From Planctomycetaceae bacterium (GTDB lineage Bacteria; Planctomycetota; Planctomycetia; Pirellulales; Thermoguttaceae), in NCBI GenBank assembly GCA_009783865.1, contig WRCR01000064.1, positions 1 to 12,672 of the forward strand: a stretch of DNA of 12,672 nt. The letters are read 5' to 3'. The position numbers and the translations under genes are program-made. Below, in pieces: positions 5,750-12,672 of this stretch (its first letter is position 1; every line of letters begins with the position of its first letter). The notes beneath the pieces are model-generated. The model saw nothing but the letters and a program-made list of their open reading frames with translations, made no database searches and was not told the DNA's origin.

Positions 5750-6448
5750 ATGAAAAAGACAATCGGTTTTTTCATTGCAATCATTTTCTTATTCTTCGCA
5801 GTCGTTTCTGTGACAGGGTGCAACTATTTCCGCAAGATTTCCGAGGACATCCATTCCCGCAAGATTGCTGCGAATTTCGATTACGGGACCTGGACTGGTT
5901 CAACCTACACAAATAAATTTTTTGGATTCTCAATCACGGTGCCGGAAGATTGGTATATCAACGAAAAAGAAGAGGTCAAAGCCTACGTTCAAACGGCGCG
6001 GGAAGCGGATTACGTCGACAAGGATGTAATGAAAAAAATGTCTTCGGTGGACGACATTACGAATGCCTGTTTGTTCTATGTTACACAGTACACAGAAGAA
6101 GAAACAATAGACAAGGGTTGCTCCAATCCTGCTTTTATGTTGACGGCATTAAATCATTCTGGGGTTAGTCAAGAAATGATCCGGGCGCAATACCTCGACA
6201 TCTTTCGTGAGCAATGTAAAAAAGCAATGCCAAGTACCGTTTTTCATCCTGAAACGACCAAGACGATTGGCAGTGTCGAATTCACGTCATTGGAGTCAGA
6301 AATGGATAACCAAGGCATCACTGTTTACAGAGAACATCTGATTTGTCTGAAGAATAATTTTATCTTGCAGTTTGTGATCGCTTGGCTTGAACCTTCGGAA
6401 AAAGAACAATTGGATAAAATCATGTCAACTTTGACTTGGGACAAATAG
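5750..6448 (+). CDS. Lipoprotein with a PsbP/DUF1795-like domain
   Basis: A 232-residue lipoprotein. The signal peptide has a KK n-region and a very hydrophobic core (residues 5-19), then VTGC with the lipid-bearing Cys24. This dictates the ATG at 5750 rather than an earlier in-frame codon at 5693. The mature part contains YTNKFFGFSITVPEDWYI (about 53-70) and ends in a strand-helix piece, FILQFVIAWLEP ... LDKIMSTLTW. These are the pattern of small single-domain proteins of the PsbP/DcrB/DUF1795 type, so a periplasm-facing lipoprotein of that fold is likely; the biochemical role is unknown. It seems to be transcribed alone from its own promoter. No clear ribosome binding site precedes the ATG. 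Confidence 0.8.
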   Translation: MKKTIGFFIAIIFLFFAVVSVTGCNYFRKISEDIHSRKIAANFDYGTWTGSTYTNKFFGFSITVPEDWYINEKEEVKAYVQTAREADYVDKDVMKKMSSVDDITNACLFYVTQYTEEETIDKGCSNPAFMLTALNHSGVSQEMIRAQYLDIFREQCKKAMPSTVFHPETTKTIGSVEFTSLESEMDNQGITVYREHLICLKNNFILQFVIAWLEPSEKEQLDKIMSTLTWDK

Positions 6449-6500
6449 CCAATATCCTCTTGCTTGCGTTGTATGAACAGTTATGCATTAGTTAAACATC

Positions 6501-6536
6501 GGCGGGCGTAGTTCCACCGGCGGGCGTAAGCCCGCC
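6501..6536. repeat. GC-rich palindrome, copy 3 of the REP-like family, with a half copy beside it
   Basis: GGCGGGC (6519-6525) pairs with GCCCGCC (6530-6536) around GTAA. The left arm GGCGGGCGTA also occurs alone at 6501-6510. It lies between the convergent ends of the lipoprotein gene (6448) and the oxidoreductase gene (6554) and could help end transcription of either. Confidence 0.6.
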
Positions 6537-6553
6537 ACACATATTGTTGATGA

Positions 6554-7986
6554 TTACCCTCGCGGGATTTCGAAGCCCTTGCGCTGTTCTCGGGCAGTGA
6601 AGGACTGCGATTGAGCATCGCCGGTCTTTTCCGCCTTCGGGTCCCACGCTACGTCCCGTCCAAGCCGCGCAGCAATCGTACATAAATGACAGGAATTCAT
6701 CGCCTGAACATGCGTATAAACATCGGAAACCGGCAAGCCGCCGTCTCTGATACAGTCAATGAAGTTCTGCTTATGTCCCGTGAACTTCTTGCCGTTGTAA
6801 AGTTTTTCAAACGCACTTTCAGGAAACAGTTTTTGAATCTCCGGCATTTCCCCATAAGACATTGCTGTTCCGTTCTCCGCAGTTTGCCGCCGATGTCTTC
6901 AAACGGCTTGCCCTTGATGCGGGAACGATTGACGTGAATCTTGCCTTTCGTTCCTTCAAACAGAATACCATTGCCGTCGGGACTTCCGCTGACGACATTC
7001 ATTATCGTTCCGTTTTCAAAATGACATTCGATATGAAATTTATGCGACCCGTTATAACGGTCATCGACAGTCGGATAACCGTCTTTGAACGGAACCGGAT
7101 GTTCGGCAATGAGCGGTTTGAAGAGTTTCGGTCCCTGTCCATCGCCAAGTTGATTCAAAGCCCAAAGAGCGATGTCGATATGATGCGCCCCCCAATCGGT
7201 GAATTTTCCGCCGCCGTATTCGTACCACCAGCGGAATTCGTAATGCGTCCGTCCGTTTTTGGGCCAATCCGCTTTTCCGTCTCTTGCTTTTTCTGCGGTA
7301 GCGCGGTATTCGACTTTCGGACATTGTCCGAGCCAGAAATCGAAGTCCAGCGTATCCGGTACCGATGCGACCGGAATCGGACCGCAAACCGGTGAACCGC
7401 CGATGTCGCAGGTCATCATTTTAATATCGCCGAGGAGTCCGCTTTGTATCATTAGAATCGCCAAGAGGAATTGGTCCCGCTGACTTCGCTGCTGCGTTCC
7501 AACTTGAAAGACCTTGCCGTATTTTTTGCAGGCGGCACGAATGAGTTGATTCTCTTCAACGGTTAGTGTCAGCGGTTTTTGACAGAAAACGTGTTTGCCT
7601 GCCTGCAATGCTTCAATCGCAATTTTGGTGTGCCAATGGTCAACGGTGACGATGGACACAACGTCTATGTCCTTGCGTTCTAACACTTTGCGATAGTCCT
7701 TGTATGCGTCTTTCTTGACAGGACTTTTTATACCTTGTGCAATTTCGAGGTGCAGTGAATCGACATCGCAGAGGGCAACGATGTCAACTAGCGAACTGAA
7801 TCCGTTGGCATCGCCGCGTCCCATGTCACCGACTCCGATGCAGCCCATTCGGAGTTTATCGCTTGCCGCTTGTGCTTTAACCGGCTGCTGCGAAGATAAA
7901 AAATAAGGAACGGTTAGTGAACCGGCGGTGAAAGCAGCCGTGTTTTTGAGAAAATCACGGCGAAAAATACGACTTTGTTTTGTCAT
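6554..7986 (-). pseudogene. Tat-exported Gfo/Idh/MocA family oxidoreductase, frameshifted as sequenced
   Basis: An NAD(P)-dependent sugar or inositol dehydrogenase-type protein. The Tat signal FRRDFLK (residues 8-14) shows it is exported. Next come the Rossmann motif GCIGVGDMG (48-56), the family's EKP motif as QKPLT (136-140), and TDWGAHHIDIALWAL (263-277), which contains the conserved active-site His pair. The frame is lost near residue 367-372 (about 6868-6885). The C-terminus continues in another frame from NGTAMSYGEMP to the stop at 6554, with family-typical KKFTGHKQNFIDCIRDGG and HLCTIAARLGRDVAWDP. One lost base explains this, and restoring it gives about 477 residues, the usual size. 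AGAGG before the ATG at 7986 supports the start. Either the gene is broken or the sequence has an error; the intact remainder argues for a recent event or error. Confidence 0.9.
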
Positions 7987-8050
7987 TGAAACCTCTGAAA
8001 AAGTAATGAAAGGAAATTTACCTATTAGACATGTTCGGAAACTCCAAAAC

Positions 8051-8130
8051 CGTCATTCCCGCGAAAGCGGGAATCTAGACGTAAAAGGTTATACCTGTTC
8101 CTCTGGATTCCTACCTGCGCGGAAATGTCG
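8051..8130 (+). repeat. 80-bp MITE-like repeat with terminal hairpins, copy A
   Basis: It begins CGTCATTCCCGCGAAAGCGG, whose first hairpin is ATTCCCGC/GCGGGAAT with a GAAA loop (8055-8074), and ends GCGGAAATGTCG. The right end (8104-8130) is a degenerate inverted copy of the left end. Aligned in reverse it matches the element at 11987-12071, including the internal CTAGACG(T/C)AAAAGG. It has no coding capacity. It lies in the gene-free gap 7987-8308. Confidence 0.7.
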
Positions 8131-8186
8131 GTTCCCGAACAACTCTACTGTAAATGATAACAAGTTTTAATCCGTGTGCAAGGGCA

Positions 8187-8209
8187 GCGGCGGACTTAGA
8201 GTCCGCCGC
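8187..8209. repeat. GC-rich palindrome, copy 4 of the REP-like family
   Basis: GCGGCGGAC (8187-8195) pairs with GTCCGCCGC (8201-8209) around TTAGA. It sits just upstream of the pyrE promoter. The core differs from copies 2 and 3 by a G-to-A change in one arm matched by C-to-T in the other. Confidence 0.6.
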
Positions 8210-8221
8210 CAAACGAACCCC

Positions 8222-8250
8222 TTGAAAACGTTTTTCGTTTCGTGTACAAT
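8222..8250 (+). promoter_or_regulatory. Sigma-70-type promoter for pyrE
   Basis: TTGAAA (8222-8227) and TACAAT (8245-8250), each five of six to consensus, are 17 bases apart. Transcription would start near 8257, leaving a leader of about 50 bases. I see no obvious attenuator in it. Confidence 0.65.
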
Positions 8251-8308
8251 TGCGGCGTATGTTTTAGTTCGAATGAACGCAACTTTATCGACAGACCGGC
8301 TTTTGTAA

Positions 8309-8859
8309 ATGTACGACCGTCAACTCCTGCAAAAATTTATACTTGAGAAATCCCTGAAGTTCGGTGATTTCGTTCTCGCATCGGGAAAGAAAGCGTCCTA
8401 TATCTCGATTGCCGGCAAATCACGCTGGACTCCGCAGCGGTGCGGCAAGTCGGCGAAGGAATCCTCGAACTGCTGCGGCAAGACAGCGAAATGCCGCAGG
8501 CAGTCGGCGGTATGTCCATCGGTGCTGACCCCATTACCGCTGCCGTGATTACCGTTGCGGACTTCCACAACATTTCGCTCAAGGGCTTCATGGTGCGGAA
8601 ACAAAGCAAAGAACACGGCATGAAAAAATTTGTGGAAGGTCCCATTGCCGCAGGCGACCATGTTATAATTGTTGAAGATGTTGTCACCACCGGCGGTTCT
8701 TCACTGGAAGCAATCGCAAGAGTCGAGGAAATCGGAGCAAAAGTCGAAGGCGTTATCGCCATCATCGACCGGCTCGAAGGCGGTGCTGAAGCATTTGCTG
8801 CAAAGGGATATAAACTGCGTTCACTGTTCACGGTTCACGATTTCGGAATTAAAACCTAA
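8309..8859 (+). pseudogene. pyrE: Orotate phosphoribosyltransferase, frameshifted as sequenced
   Basis: OPRT joins orotate to PRPP to make orotidine monophosphate in pyrimidine synthesis. The first 31 residues (MYDRQLL to FGDFVLASGKKASY) read in one frame. From LDCRQITLDSAAV onward the protein continues in the next frame to the stop at 8859. The family sequence SGKKxSYYxDCR suggests that TATTAT has become TATAT near 8399-8404, a one-base loss. Restored, the protein is 183 residues, a normal length. The second part has VRKQSKEHGMKK, with the catalytic-loop Lys residues, and the PRPP-binding motif VIIVEDVVTTGGSS. Because everything else is intact and the function is usually essential, a sequence error or very recent mutation is more likely than an old pseudogene. 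DUF1080 and ogt genes follow on the same strand. Confidence 0.93.
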
Positions 8860-8911
8860 CTGTACGAAAATTTTTGTTGTTTCTGTAACTATGTTAACTT
8901 TGGAGAACTTT

Positions 8912-9619
8912 ATGAAAAAGATTCTTGGTTTGTTTCTGTGTGTTTCGATGTTTGCCGCCGTTTCTTTCGCTGCCGAGCCGAATACGCTCACGGACAAGGA
9001 AAAGGCAGAGGGCTTCATACTTCTGTTTGACGGCAATGAATTGTCCACCGATTTATGGGCGGGCGACATCAAAGGGTATCCCGTTTCTGACGGTATTGTC
9101 AAATGCAGTAAGGGCGGCAATGTTTCAACCAAAGAGATGTTTGAAAACTTCATCTTTCGGTTTGAATTCAAATTACCTCCGGGCGGCAACAACGGCATCG
9201 GCTTCCGGCTTCCAACTCCGACCGCAGGCGGTGCTTCCGCAGGATTTGAATGTCAAATTCTTGACCACGACGATAAGATGTACAGCACCGGCTCATTTAA
9301 GAACGGGCTTGCGCCTTATCAGTATCACGCTTCGATTTATTTCATAATACCGGCACAGAAGCGGGACGCATTGAAACCGGTCGGCGAATGGAACACTATG
9401 GAATTGACGAACATCGGTTCCAAAGTTAAAGTCCTCACAAATGATGTAGTTGTTCTCGAAGCAAACTTGGATGATTACAAAGACAAGCCGAAAGAAGAAC
9501 TACTGGGCAAACATCGTCCGGGAGGACTTGACCGCAAAGACGGACATATCGGTTTTCAGGGACACAGCGACCCCGTTTGGTTTAGAACGATTCGCATTAA
9601 GAAACTTCCGGCGGAATAG
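8912..9619 (+). CDS. Exported DUF1080 domain protein (3-keto-disaccharide hydrolase-like)
   Basis: A 235-residue exported protein with an ordinary Sec signal peptide (MKKILGLFLCVSMFAAVSFA, cleaved near Ala20-Ala21). The rest is a single DUF1080 domain, a jelly-roll fold of the concanavalin-like type abundant in planctomycetes. Some members hydrolyse 3-keto-disaccharides. Family landmarks are EGFILLFDGNELS near the start of the mature part, FIFRFEFKLPPGGNNGIGFR in the middle, GEWNTMEL, and the terminal HIGFQGHSDPVWFRTIRIKKL. GGAG six bases before the ATG at 8912 fixes the start; an in-frame ATG at 8891 would put this site inside the gene. It probably acts in the periplasm. Keto-sugars made by Gfo/Idh/MocA oxidoreductases are a known type of substrate, which makes the gene at 6554-7986 a possible partner. 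Confidence 0.92.
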   Translation: MKKILGLFLCVSMFAAVSFAAEPNTLTDKEKAEGFILLFDGNELSTDLWAGDIKGYPVSDGIVKCSKGGNVSTKEMFENFIFRFEFKLPPGGNNGIGFRLPTPTAGGASAGFECQILDHDDKMYSTGSFKNGLAPYQYHASIYFIIPAQKRDALKPVGEWNTMELTNIGSKVKVLTNDVVVLEANLDDYKDKPKEELLGKHRPGGLDRKDGHIGFQGHSDPVWFRTIRIKKLPAE

Positions 9620-9630
9620 TCGAAAAATCA

Positions 9631-10104
9631 ATGAAACATTCCGTTGTCGTTGAGATTTCCGGCTGCCGTCTGTTTATTGAAGAAACGGACGGCTTCATTA
9701 CGCAGATTCATTTTCGGAACGAACTTCCGGTTTCTTCTGATGGTGATTCCAAAGTACTTCGTCGAGCAATTTGTCAACTTGAAGAATACTTTGCGGGCGA
9801 GCGGAAGTGTTTCGACTTACCGATTCGTCTGACGGGAACGGCGTTTCAAGAAAAGGTATGGCAGGAATTGAAGAAAATTCCTTACGGTGAAACCGTTTCT
9901 TACGGACAGGTTGCGTCAAACATCGGTAATCCGAAAGCAAGCCGGGCAGTAGGCGGTGCTAATCACACTAATCCGGTTTCGATAGTGATTCCCTGTCATC
10001 GGGTCATCGGCGCAAACGGCAAGTTGACCGGCTACGGCGGCGGACTTGACATGAAAAAACTGCTGCTGGATTTGGAACAGAAACGTTTAGCGCAGGATTT
10101 CTAA
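9631..10104 (+). CDS. ogt: Methylated-DNA-[protein]-cysteine S-methyltransferase
   Basis: A 157-residue suicide repair protein that moves the alkyl group from O6-alkylguanine (and O4-alkylthymine) in DNA to its own cysteine. The acceptor Cys122 sits in the signature IPCHRVIG (120-127). Upstream are FQEKVWQELKKIPYGETVSYGQVA (72-95), the winged-helix part with the recognition helix, and ASRAVGGANHTNP (103-115). A GYGGGLDMKKLLLDLE tail follows. This is the length of the Ogt/single-domain AGT type, with no AraC-like domain as in Ada. It starts 11 bases after the DUF1080 stop and is probably read from the same transcript. Its stop codon overlaps the stop of the convergent coiled-coil gene by a few bases. 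Confidence 0.96.
   Translation: MKHSVVVEISGCRLFIEETDGFITQIHFRNELPVSSDGDSKVLRRAICQLEEYFAGERKCFDLPIRLTGTAFQEKVWQELKKIPYGETVSYGQVASNIGNPKASRAVGGANHTNPVSIVIPCHRVIGANGKLTGYGGGLDMKKLLLDLEQKRLAQDF
10086..10103. repeat. 18-bp direct repeat, copy 1 (end of ogt)
   Basis: TTTAGCGCAGGATTTCTA, the last codons of ogt including most of its stop codon, recurs exactly at 11937-11954. AACG precedes both copies (with one extra A in the second). The two copies bracket the coiled-coil gene. Confidence 0.85.
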
Positions 10105-11771
10105 TCTTTTTCCGTTTCGGTTGTTGTTTCAACTTTTGGAGCAGAACTTGTATCCCCGGGTTTCCGTTGACGGAATAATTCGCTGACGGTACCGCTCGAC
10201 TGCGTAGTTGACTTCGTTCCTTCATACAAACCGGCAACCGTTCCTGTGGAAGGACGCTCCCGTCTGTCCTCCGGCGAGATTCTTGCTTCGCGGTTCGGCA
10301 ACTGATATGTTGGAGAAACTGTACCGCTTGAAGGACGGTATTCACCGGTCGGAGTTAACTTGTGGTCATCCTCACTGGCGTATTTGCCGAAGCCGCGCAC
10401 CGGTGCCGTGTTCTTGTAAGACATTCTTGTGAGCAATTCCCGCAATGAAATCTCCTTAACGGCATTCCGTTTTGCGTCATCCCGCATAGCGGACTGTACT
10501 TTCATCATATCTTGGTCGCTCTGGGCTGCTTCGTCAAGGTCGCCGATAACGAGATATGTTGTATCAGGGGTAATTTTTCCTCCGCGCTTGACTTCGCGTT
10601 TCCCGTCGGCATCGGAGGTGTCCTCAATCCAATCGTCGACAATACCGCCGTTGGCAACAATCAAACGTTTAACCGTTTCCAAACTTCCTCTGTTGTAATT
10701 GCTCCCGTCTCTGTTTTCAACGCCGGGCAGCCGCATACCGCTCGCTAAAGCGAACCGCTGATGCTGTCCCGGTTTCCAAATCGGCGTATGAATAACATCG
10801 CCTACCGAGACAGGATTCGATAATTCGTCATCAAGAATTCTTGCTTCCGCTTTGTTAGGACCAAGAACCTTTATGACTTCTATGCTTGCCTTACGGGCAT
10901 TCGACTTGAGTTCCCGTTTGCAGATGTCGCAAATCACTGATTCTTCTCCAACGTTTGCCGTGCCGAAAGAAATGCCGGTAATTTTCGGGTTATAAACGCT
11001 GAAGGTCATACGGGGCATCAACCCGTCAGCACTGCCGAGGTCAATGGTGACAAGTCCTGCTCTTTGATTAACGAAAACAATTTTTCCGCTGGGACGCTCA
11101 AAACTGTCGCGGCGTATGTCAGCAAGAACTTTGGTAAGTTCCTCGTTCCGAAGTGCGATTTGACTTGCTTTAATTGAATCGTCCTCGGCTTTCCTCTCTG
11201 CCGACTTGATTTGGACTGCCGATTCCTCCTTAATGCGTTCACGCTCTTCGGCAATTTCCGACATGTCCTGTTTCAGTTTGTCCTTGGTACTGTCAAACTC
11301 CTTACGGGAATCAGCAAGGTCTTTTTCCGCTTTATCTTTTTCGTCTTCGTGCTTTCTCAATACCGTATCGTATAAGGTCCGAAGATTGTCGTAATCCGAA
11401 TTTCTCTGGTTAAGTTTGGCTGCGGTGCCTTCGTGTTCTTTTTGCGTTTTTTTCAACTCAGCATCGATGAAAGTAACTGCCTCGCGGTAATTTTTAGCGT
11501 CCGGTGAGTATTTCGCAATATCTTTGGTAAATTCGTCCTGCACCATATTCACATCGACTTCGTCTTTGTATCCGATAATGTCTTTGAGAGAGATGTTCTC
11601 TGCTACTTTGGCGGCTTTATCCCGGTTGGCGTTATCGGCGTTCTCCTTTGCAGTTTTTGCAGCGTCATACATACTCTGACGTTCGTTGTTCTGCATCACC
11701 AGCACTACGCCGAGAATTATTATAATGATAACACAAATAATCGAAAAAATCTGAAGTGCGTTGGATTTCAT
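10101..11771 (-). CDS. Membrane-anchored coiled-coil protein with a beta domain and a BRCT-like region, function unknown
   Basis: A 556-residue protein, not recognised as a named family. From the ATG at 11771 it has one N-terminal membrane helix (residues 5-26), then a long charged coiled-coil stretch (about 28-218). A beta domain, GKIVFVNQRAGLVTIDLGSADGLMPRMTFSVY (229-260), resembles C-terminal strands of MreC-type or FlgT-type proteins. A CDIC pair follows at 281-284. Residues about 339-412 (FALASGMRLPG ... ETVKRLIVANGGIVDDW ... TPDTTYLVIG) look BRCT-like. The tail is low in structure and holds three copies of (S)(S/T)GTV followed by a hydrophobic or aromatic residue (481, 508, 525). GGGG lies about ten bases before the ATG; a TTG start at 11789 is less likely. 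An envelope-spanning structural role is a guess from the layout. It converges with ogt. Confidence 0.8.
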   Translation of the reverse strand: MKSNALQIFSIICVIIIIILGVVLVMQNNERQSMYDAAKTAKENADNANRDKAAKVAENISLKDIIGYKDEVDVNMVQDEFTKDIAKYSPDAKNYREAVTFIDAELKKTQKEHEGTAAKLNQRNSDYDNLRTLYDTVLRKHEDEKDKAEKDLADSRKEFDSTKDKLKQDMSEIAEERERIKEESAVQIKSAERKAEDDSIKASQIALRNEELTKVLADIRRDSFERPSGKIVFVNQRAGLVTIDLGSADGLMPRMTFSVYNPKITGISFGTANVGEESVICDICKRELKSNARKASIEVIKVLGPNKAEARILDDELSNPVSVGDVIHTPIWKPGQHQRFALASGMRLPGVENRDGSNYNRGSLETVKRLIVANGGIVDDWIEDTSDADGKREVKRGGKITPDTTYLVIGDLDEAAQSDQDMMKVQSAMRDDAKRNAVKEISLRELLTRMSYKNTAPVRGFGKYASEDDHKLTPTGEYRPSSGTVSPTYQLPNREARISPEDRRERPSTGTVAGLYEGTKSTTQSSGTVSELFRQRKPGDTSSAPKVETTTETEKD

Positions 11772-11926
11772 AGGTATATTCCCCAACAATGTCGGCTAAC
11801 GGAACGGCAACACGGACGCTATCGCGCTACAATACTCTCTCGTTATCGGCAAAACGCCCAGACGAAATCAAAGTACAAAGCCGCGAAAAGGCAATAATTC
11901 GTAAAAAAACCTGATAGCATGTATCG

Positions 11927-11932
11927 ATTATA
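11927..11932 (-). promoter_or_regulatory. Possible -10 box for the coiled-coil gene
   Basis: A perfect TATAAT reads on the minus strand (11932-11927), about 155 bases before the gene start. No convincing -35 lies 16-18 bases upstream, where the second copy of the 18-bp repeat sits, so support is weak. Confidence 0.25.
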
Positions 11933-11936
11933 ACGA

Positions 11937-11954
11937 TTTAGCGCAGGATTTCTA
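11937..11954. repeat. 18-bp direct repeat, copy 2
   Basis: Identical to 10086-10103, the end of ogt. Here it is outside any gene, upstream of the coiled-coil gene. This copy carries no further ogt sequence beyond a preceding AACGA, so it is a short duplication rather than a gene fragment. Confidence 0.85.
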
Positions 11955-11986
11955 GGGTGTTTTTGAATTTGGCGCGGACAAATTCC

Positions 11987-12071
11987 CGTCACCCCCCGCG
12001 AAAGCGGGGGGGGCTAGAGAACGGACATTAAACCCTTTTGCGTCTAGATTCCCGCCTTCGCGGTAATGACG
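11987..12071 (-). repeat. 85-bp MITE-like repeat with terminal hairpins, copy B (inverted relative to copy A)
   Basis: The left hairpin is CCCCCCGC/GCGGGGGG with a GAAA loop (11992-12011). The right hairpin is ATTCCCGC/GCGGTAAT (12048-12067) with one mismatch. The ends read CGTCA and TGACG, so the whole element is an imperfect inverted repeat. Relative to copy A the left stem differs at three positions and each change is matched on the other arm. It lies six bases from the ilvD stop and might serve as its transcription end. Confidence 0.7.
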
Positions 12072-12077
12072 AAATCT

Positions 12078-12672
12078 CTAAAATTCTAGTACGCCGCCGG
12101 TGTCGGCACTCGATGCCAGTTTAGCGTACTTTGCCAAATAACCGGTGAAGTGCTTCCTGTTGTCGGGAAGCCCGCTGCTTGTCCTCGATTGCAATTCCTC
12201 TTCGGAGACCGCAACATTCAGCGACCGGTTCGGCATGTCAATCTCAATAATATCGCCGTTGCGAAGCAGTCCGATTGGTCCGCCTGCTGCGGCTTCCGGC
12301 GAAACGTGACCGATGCACGCTCCCGCCGTGCCGCCGCTGAAACGCCCGTCGGTTATCAACGCAACGGAGTCATCGAGTTTCACGCCCTTTATTGCCGCAG
12401 TAGGTCCAAGCATTTCCTGCATACCGGGTCCGCCTTTCGGACCTTCAAAGCGGATAACTACGACATCGCCGGCTTTCACTTTGCCGGAAACGATGCCTTC
12501 GTATGCTTCCGGTTCGGAATCGAAAACTACTGCCGGTCCGGTATGTTTCAACATGTTCGGCAGCACTCCCGCCGTTTTGACAACTGCTCCTTTCGGGGCG
12601 AGATTGCCGTAAAGTATTGCCAGTCCGCCGGTTTGGGAATACGCCTTATCGCAGGGACGGATACAATCAAGC
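12078..12672 (-). CDS. ilvD: Dihydroxy-acid dehydratase, C-terminal part (5' end outside window)
   Basis: IlvD is the Fe-S enzyme that dehydrates 2,3-dihydroxy-acids to 2-keto acids in valine, isoleucine and leucine synthesis, in the cytoplasm. Only about the last 197 codons are here. The frame runs off the window at 12671 with TGGLAILYGNLAPKGAVVKTAGV, a strongly conserved IlvD segment. Then come AVVFDSEPEAYEGI, VVIRFEGPKGGPGMQEML and the active-site stretch ALITDGRFSGGTAGACIGHVSPEAAAGGPI, whose Ser is the likely catalytic base. A normal C-terminus follows, ending GGVLEF. No damage is visible. The MITE-like repeat begins right after the stop, and the next gene downstream (coiled-coil) is on the same strand but about 300 bases away. 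Confidence 0.97.
   Translation of the reverse strand, partial: LDCIRPCDKAYSQTGGLAILYGNLAPKGAVVKTAGVLPNMLKHTGPAVVFDSEPEAYEGIVSGKVKAGDVVVIRFEGPKGGPGMQEMLGPTAAIKGVKLDDSVALITDGRFSGGTAGACIGHVSPEAAAGGPIGLLRNGDIIEIDMPNRSLNVAVSEEELQSRTSSGLPDNRKHFTGYLAKYAKLASSADTGGVLEF

Noticed and set aside
8669..8911. Long N-terminal extension of the DUF1080 protein
   Set aside because: It overlaps pyrE in another frame, and the signal peptide begins at 8912 with GGAG before it.
8051..12071. CRISPR array
   Set aside because: The repeats here are palindromic, dispersed and few, with no regular spacers and no cas genes.

Overview
The window looks like a piece of chromosome from a planctomycete of moderate GC content, probably from the Pirellulales side of the phylum. 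This is inferred from the gene mix, with no search run: a DUF1080 (3-keto-disaccharide hydrolase-like) protein, a Tat-exported Gfo/Idh/MocA oxidoreductase, two more Tat-signal proteins of unknown function, and an exported alpha/beta hydrolase. Gene spacing is loose and the gaps are rich in short palindromes.

Left edge (1-885): the 3' part of a tyrosine recombinase gene, a possible terminator, then the 3' half of a tRNA-Arg (anticodon ACG) without its 5' half. Integrase next to a displaced tRNA 3' end is what the integrase-side junction of an element inserted in tRNA-Arg looks like. The element would extend left of the window and resident DNA would start near 813. The same gap holds a 20-bp palindrome at 830-849.

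886-1869: two adjacent YbjQ/UPF0145-type genes, one soluble and one with two membrane helices in front of the domain. They converge on 1896-2831, a Tat-exported protein of unknown function.

5372 to 3015 (minus strand): a tight run of alpha/beta hydrolase, PIN-domain toxin, small antitoxin-like protein and a Tat-signal double-CxxC protein. It is driven by a good promoter upstream of the hydrolase. The divergent gap 5373-5749 holds that promoter, a heptanucleotide tandem repeat, a palindrome and a plus-strand promoter for a lipoprotein gene (5750-6448).

6554-9619: a minus-strand Gfo/Idh/MocA oxidoreductase gene and a plus-strand pyrE, each broken by an apparent one-base loss, then a DUF1080 gene and ogt. 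The gap 7987-8308 carries an 80-bp mobile-looking repeat, a palindrome and the pyrE promoter.

10101-12672: a membrane-anchored coiled-coil protein, convergent with and overlapping ogt. It is bracketed by an 18-bp direct repeat whose first copy is the end of ogt. The gap 11772-12077 holds the second copy of that repeat and an inverted copy of the 80-bp element. The window ends inside ilvD.

PyrE (pyrimidine synthesis), IlvD (branched-chain amino acids) and Ogt (alkylation repair) are core functions. The Gfo/Idh, DUF1080 and hydrolase genes suggest periplasmic breakdown of sugars or esters. I see no CRISPR array, complete insertion sequence or intact RNA gene.
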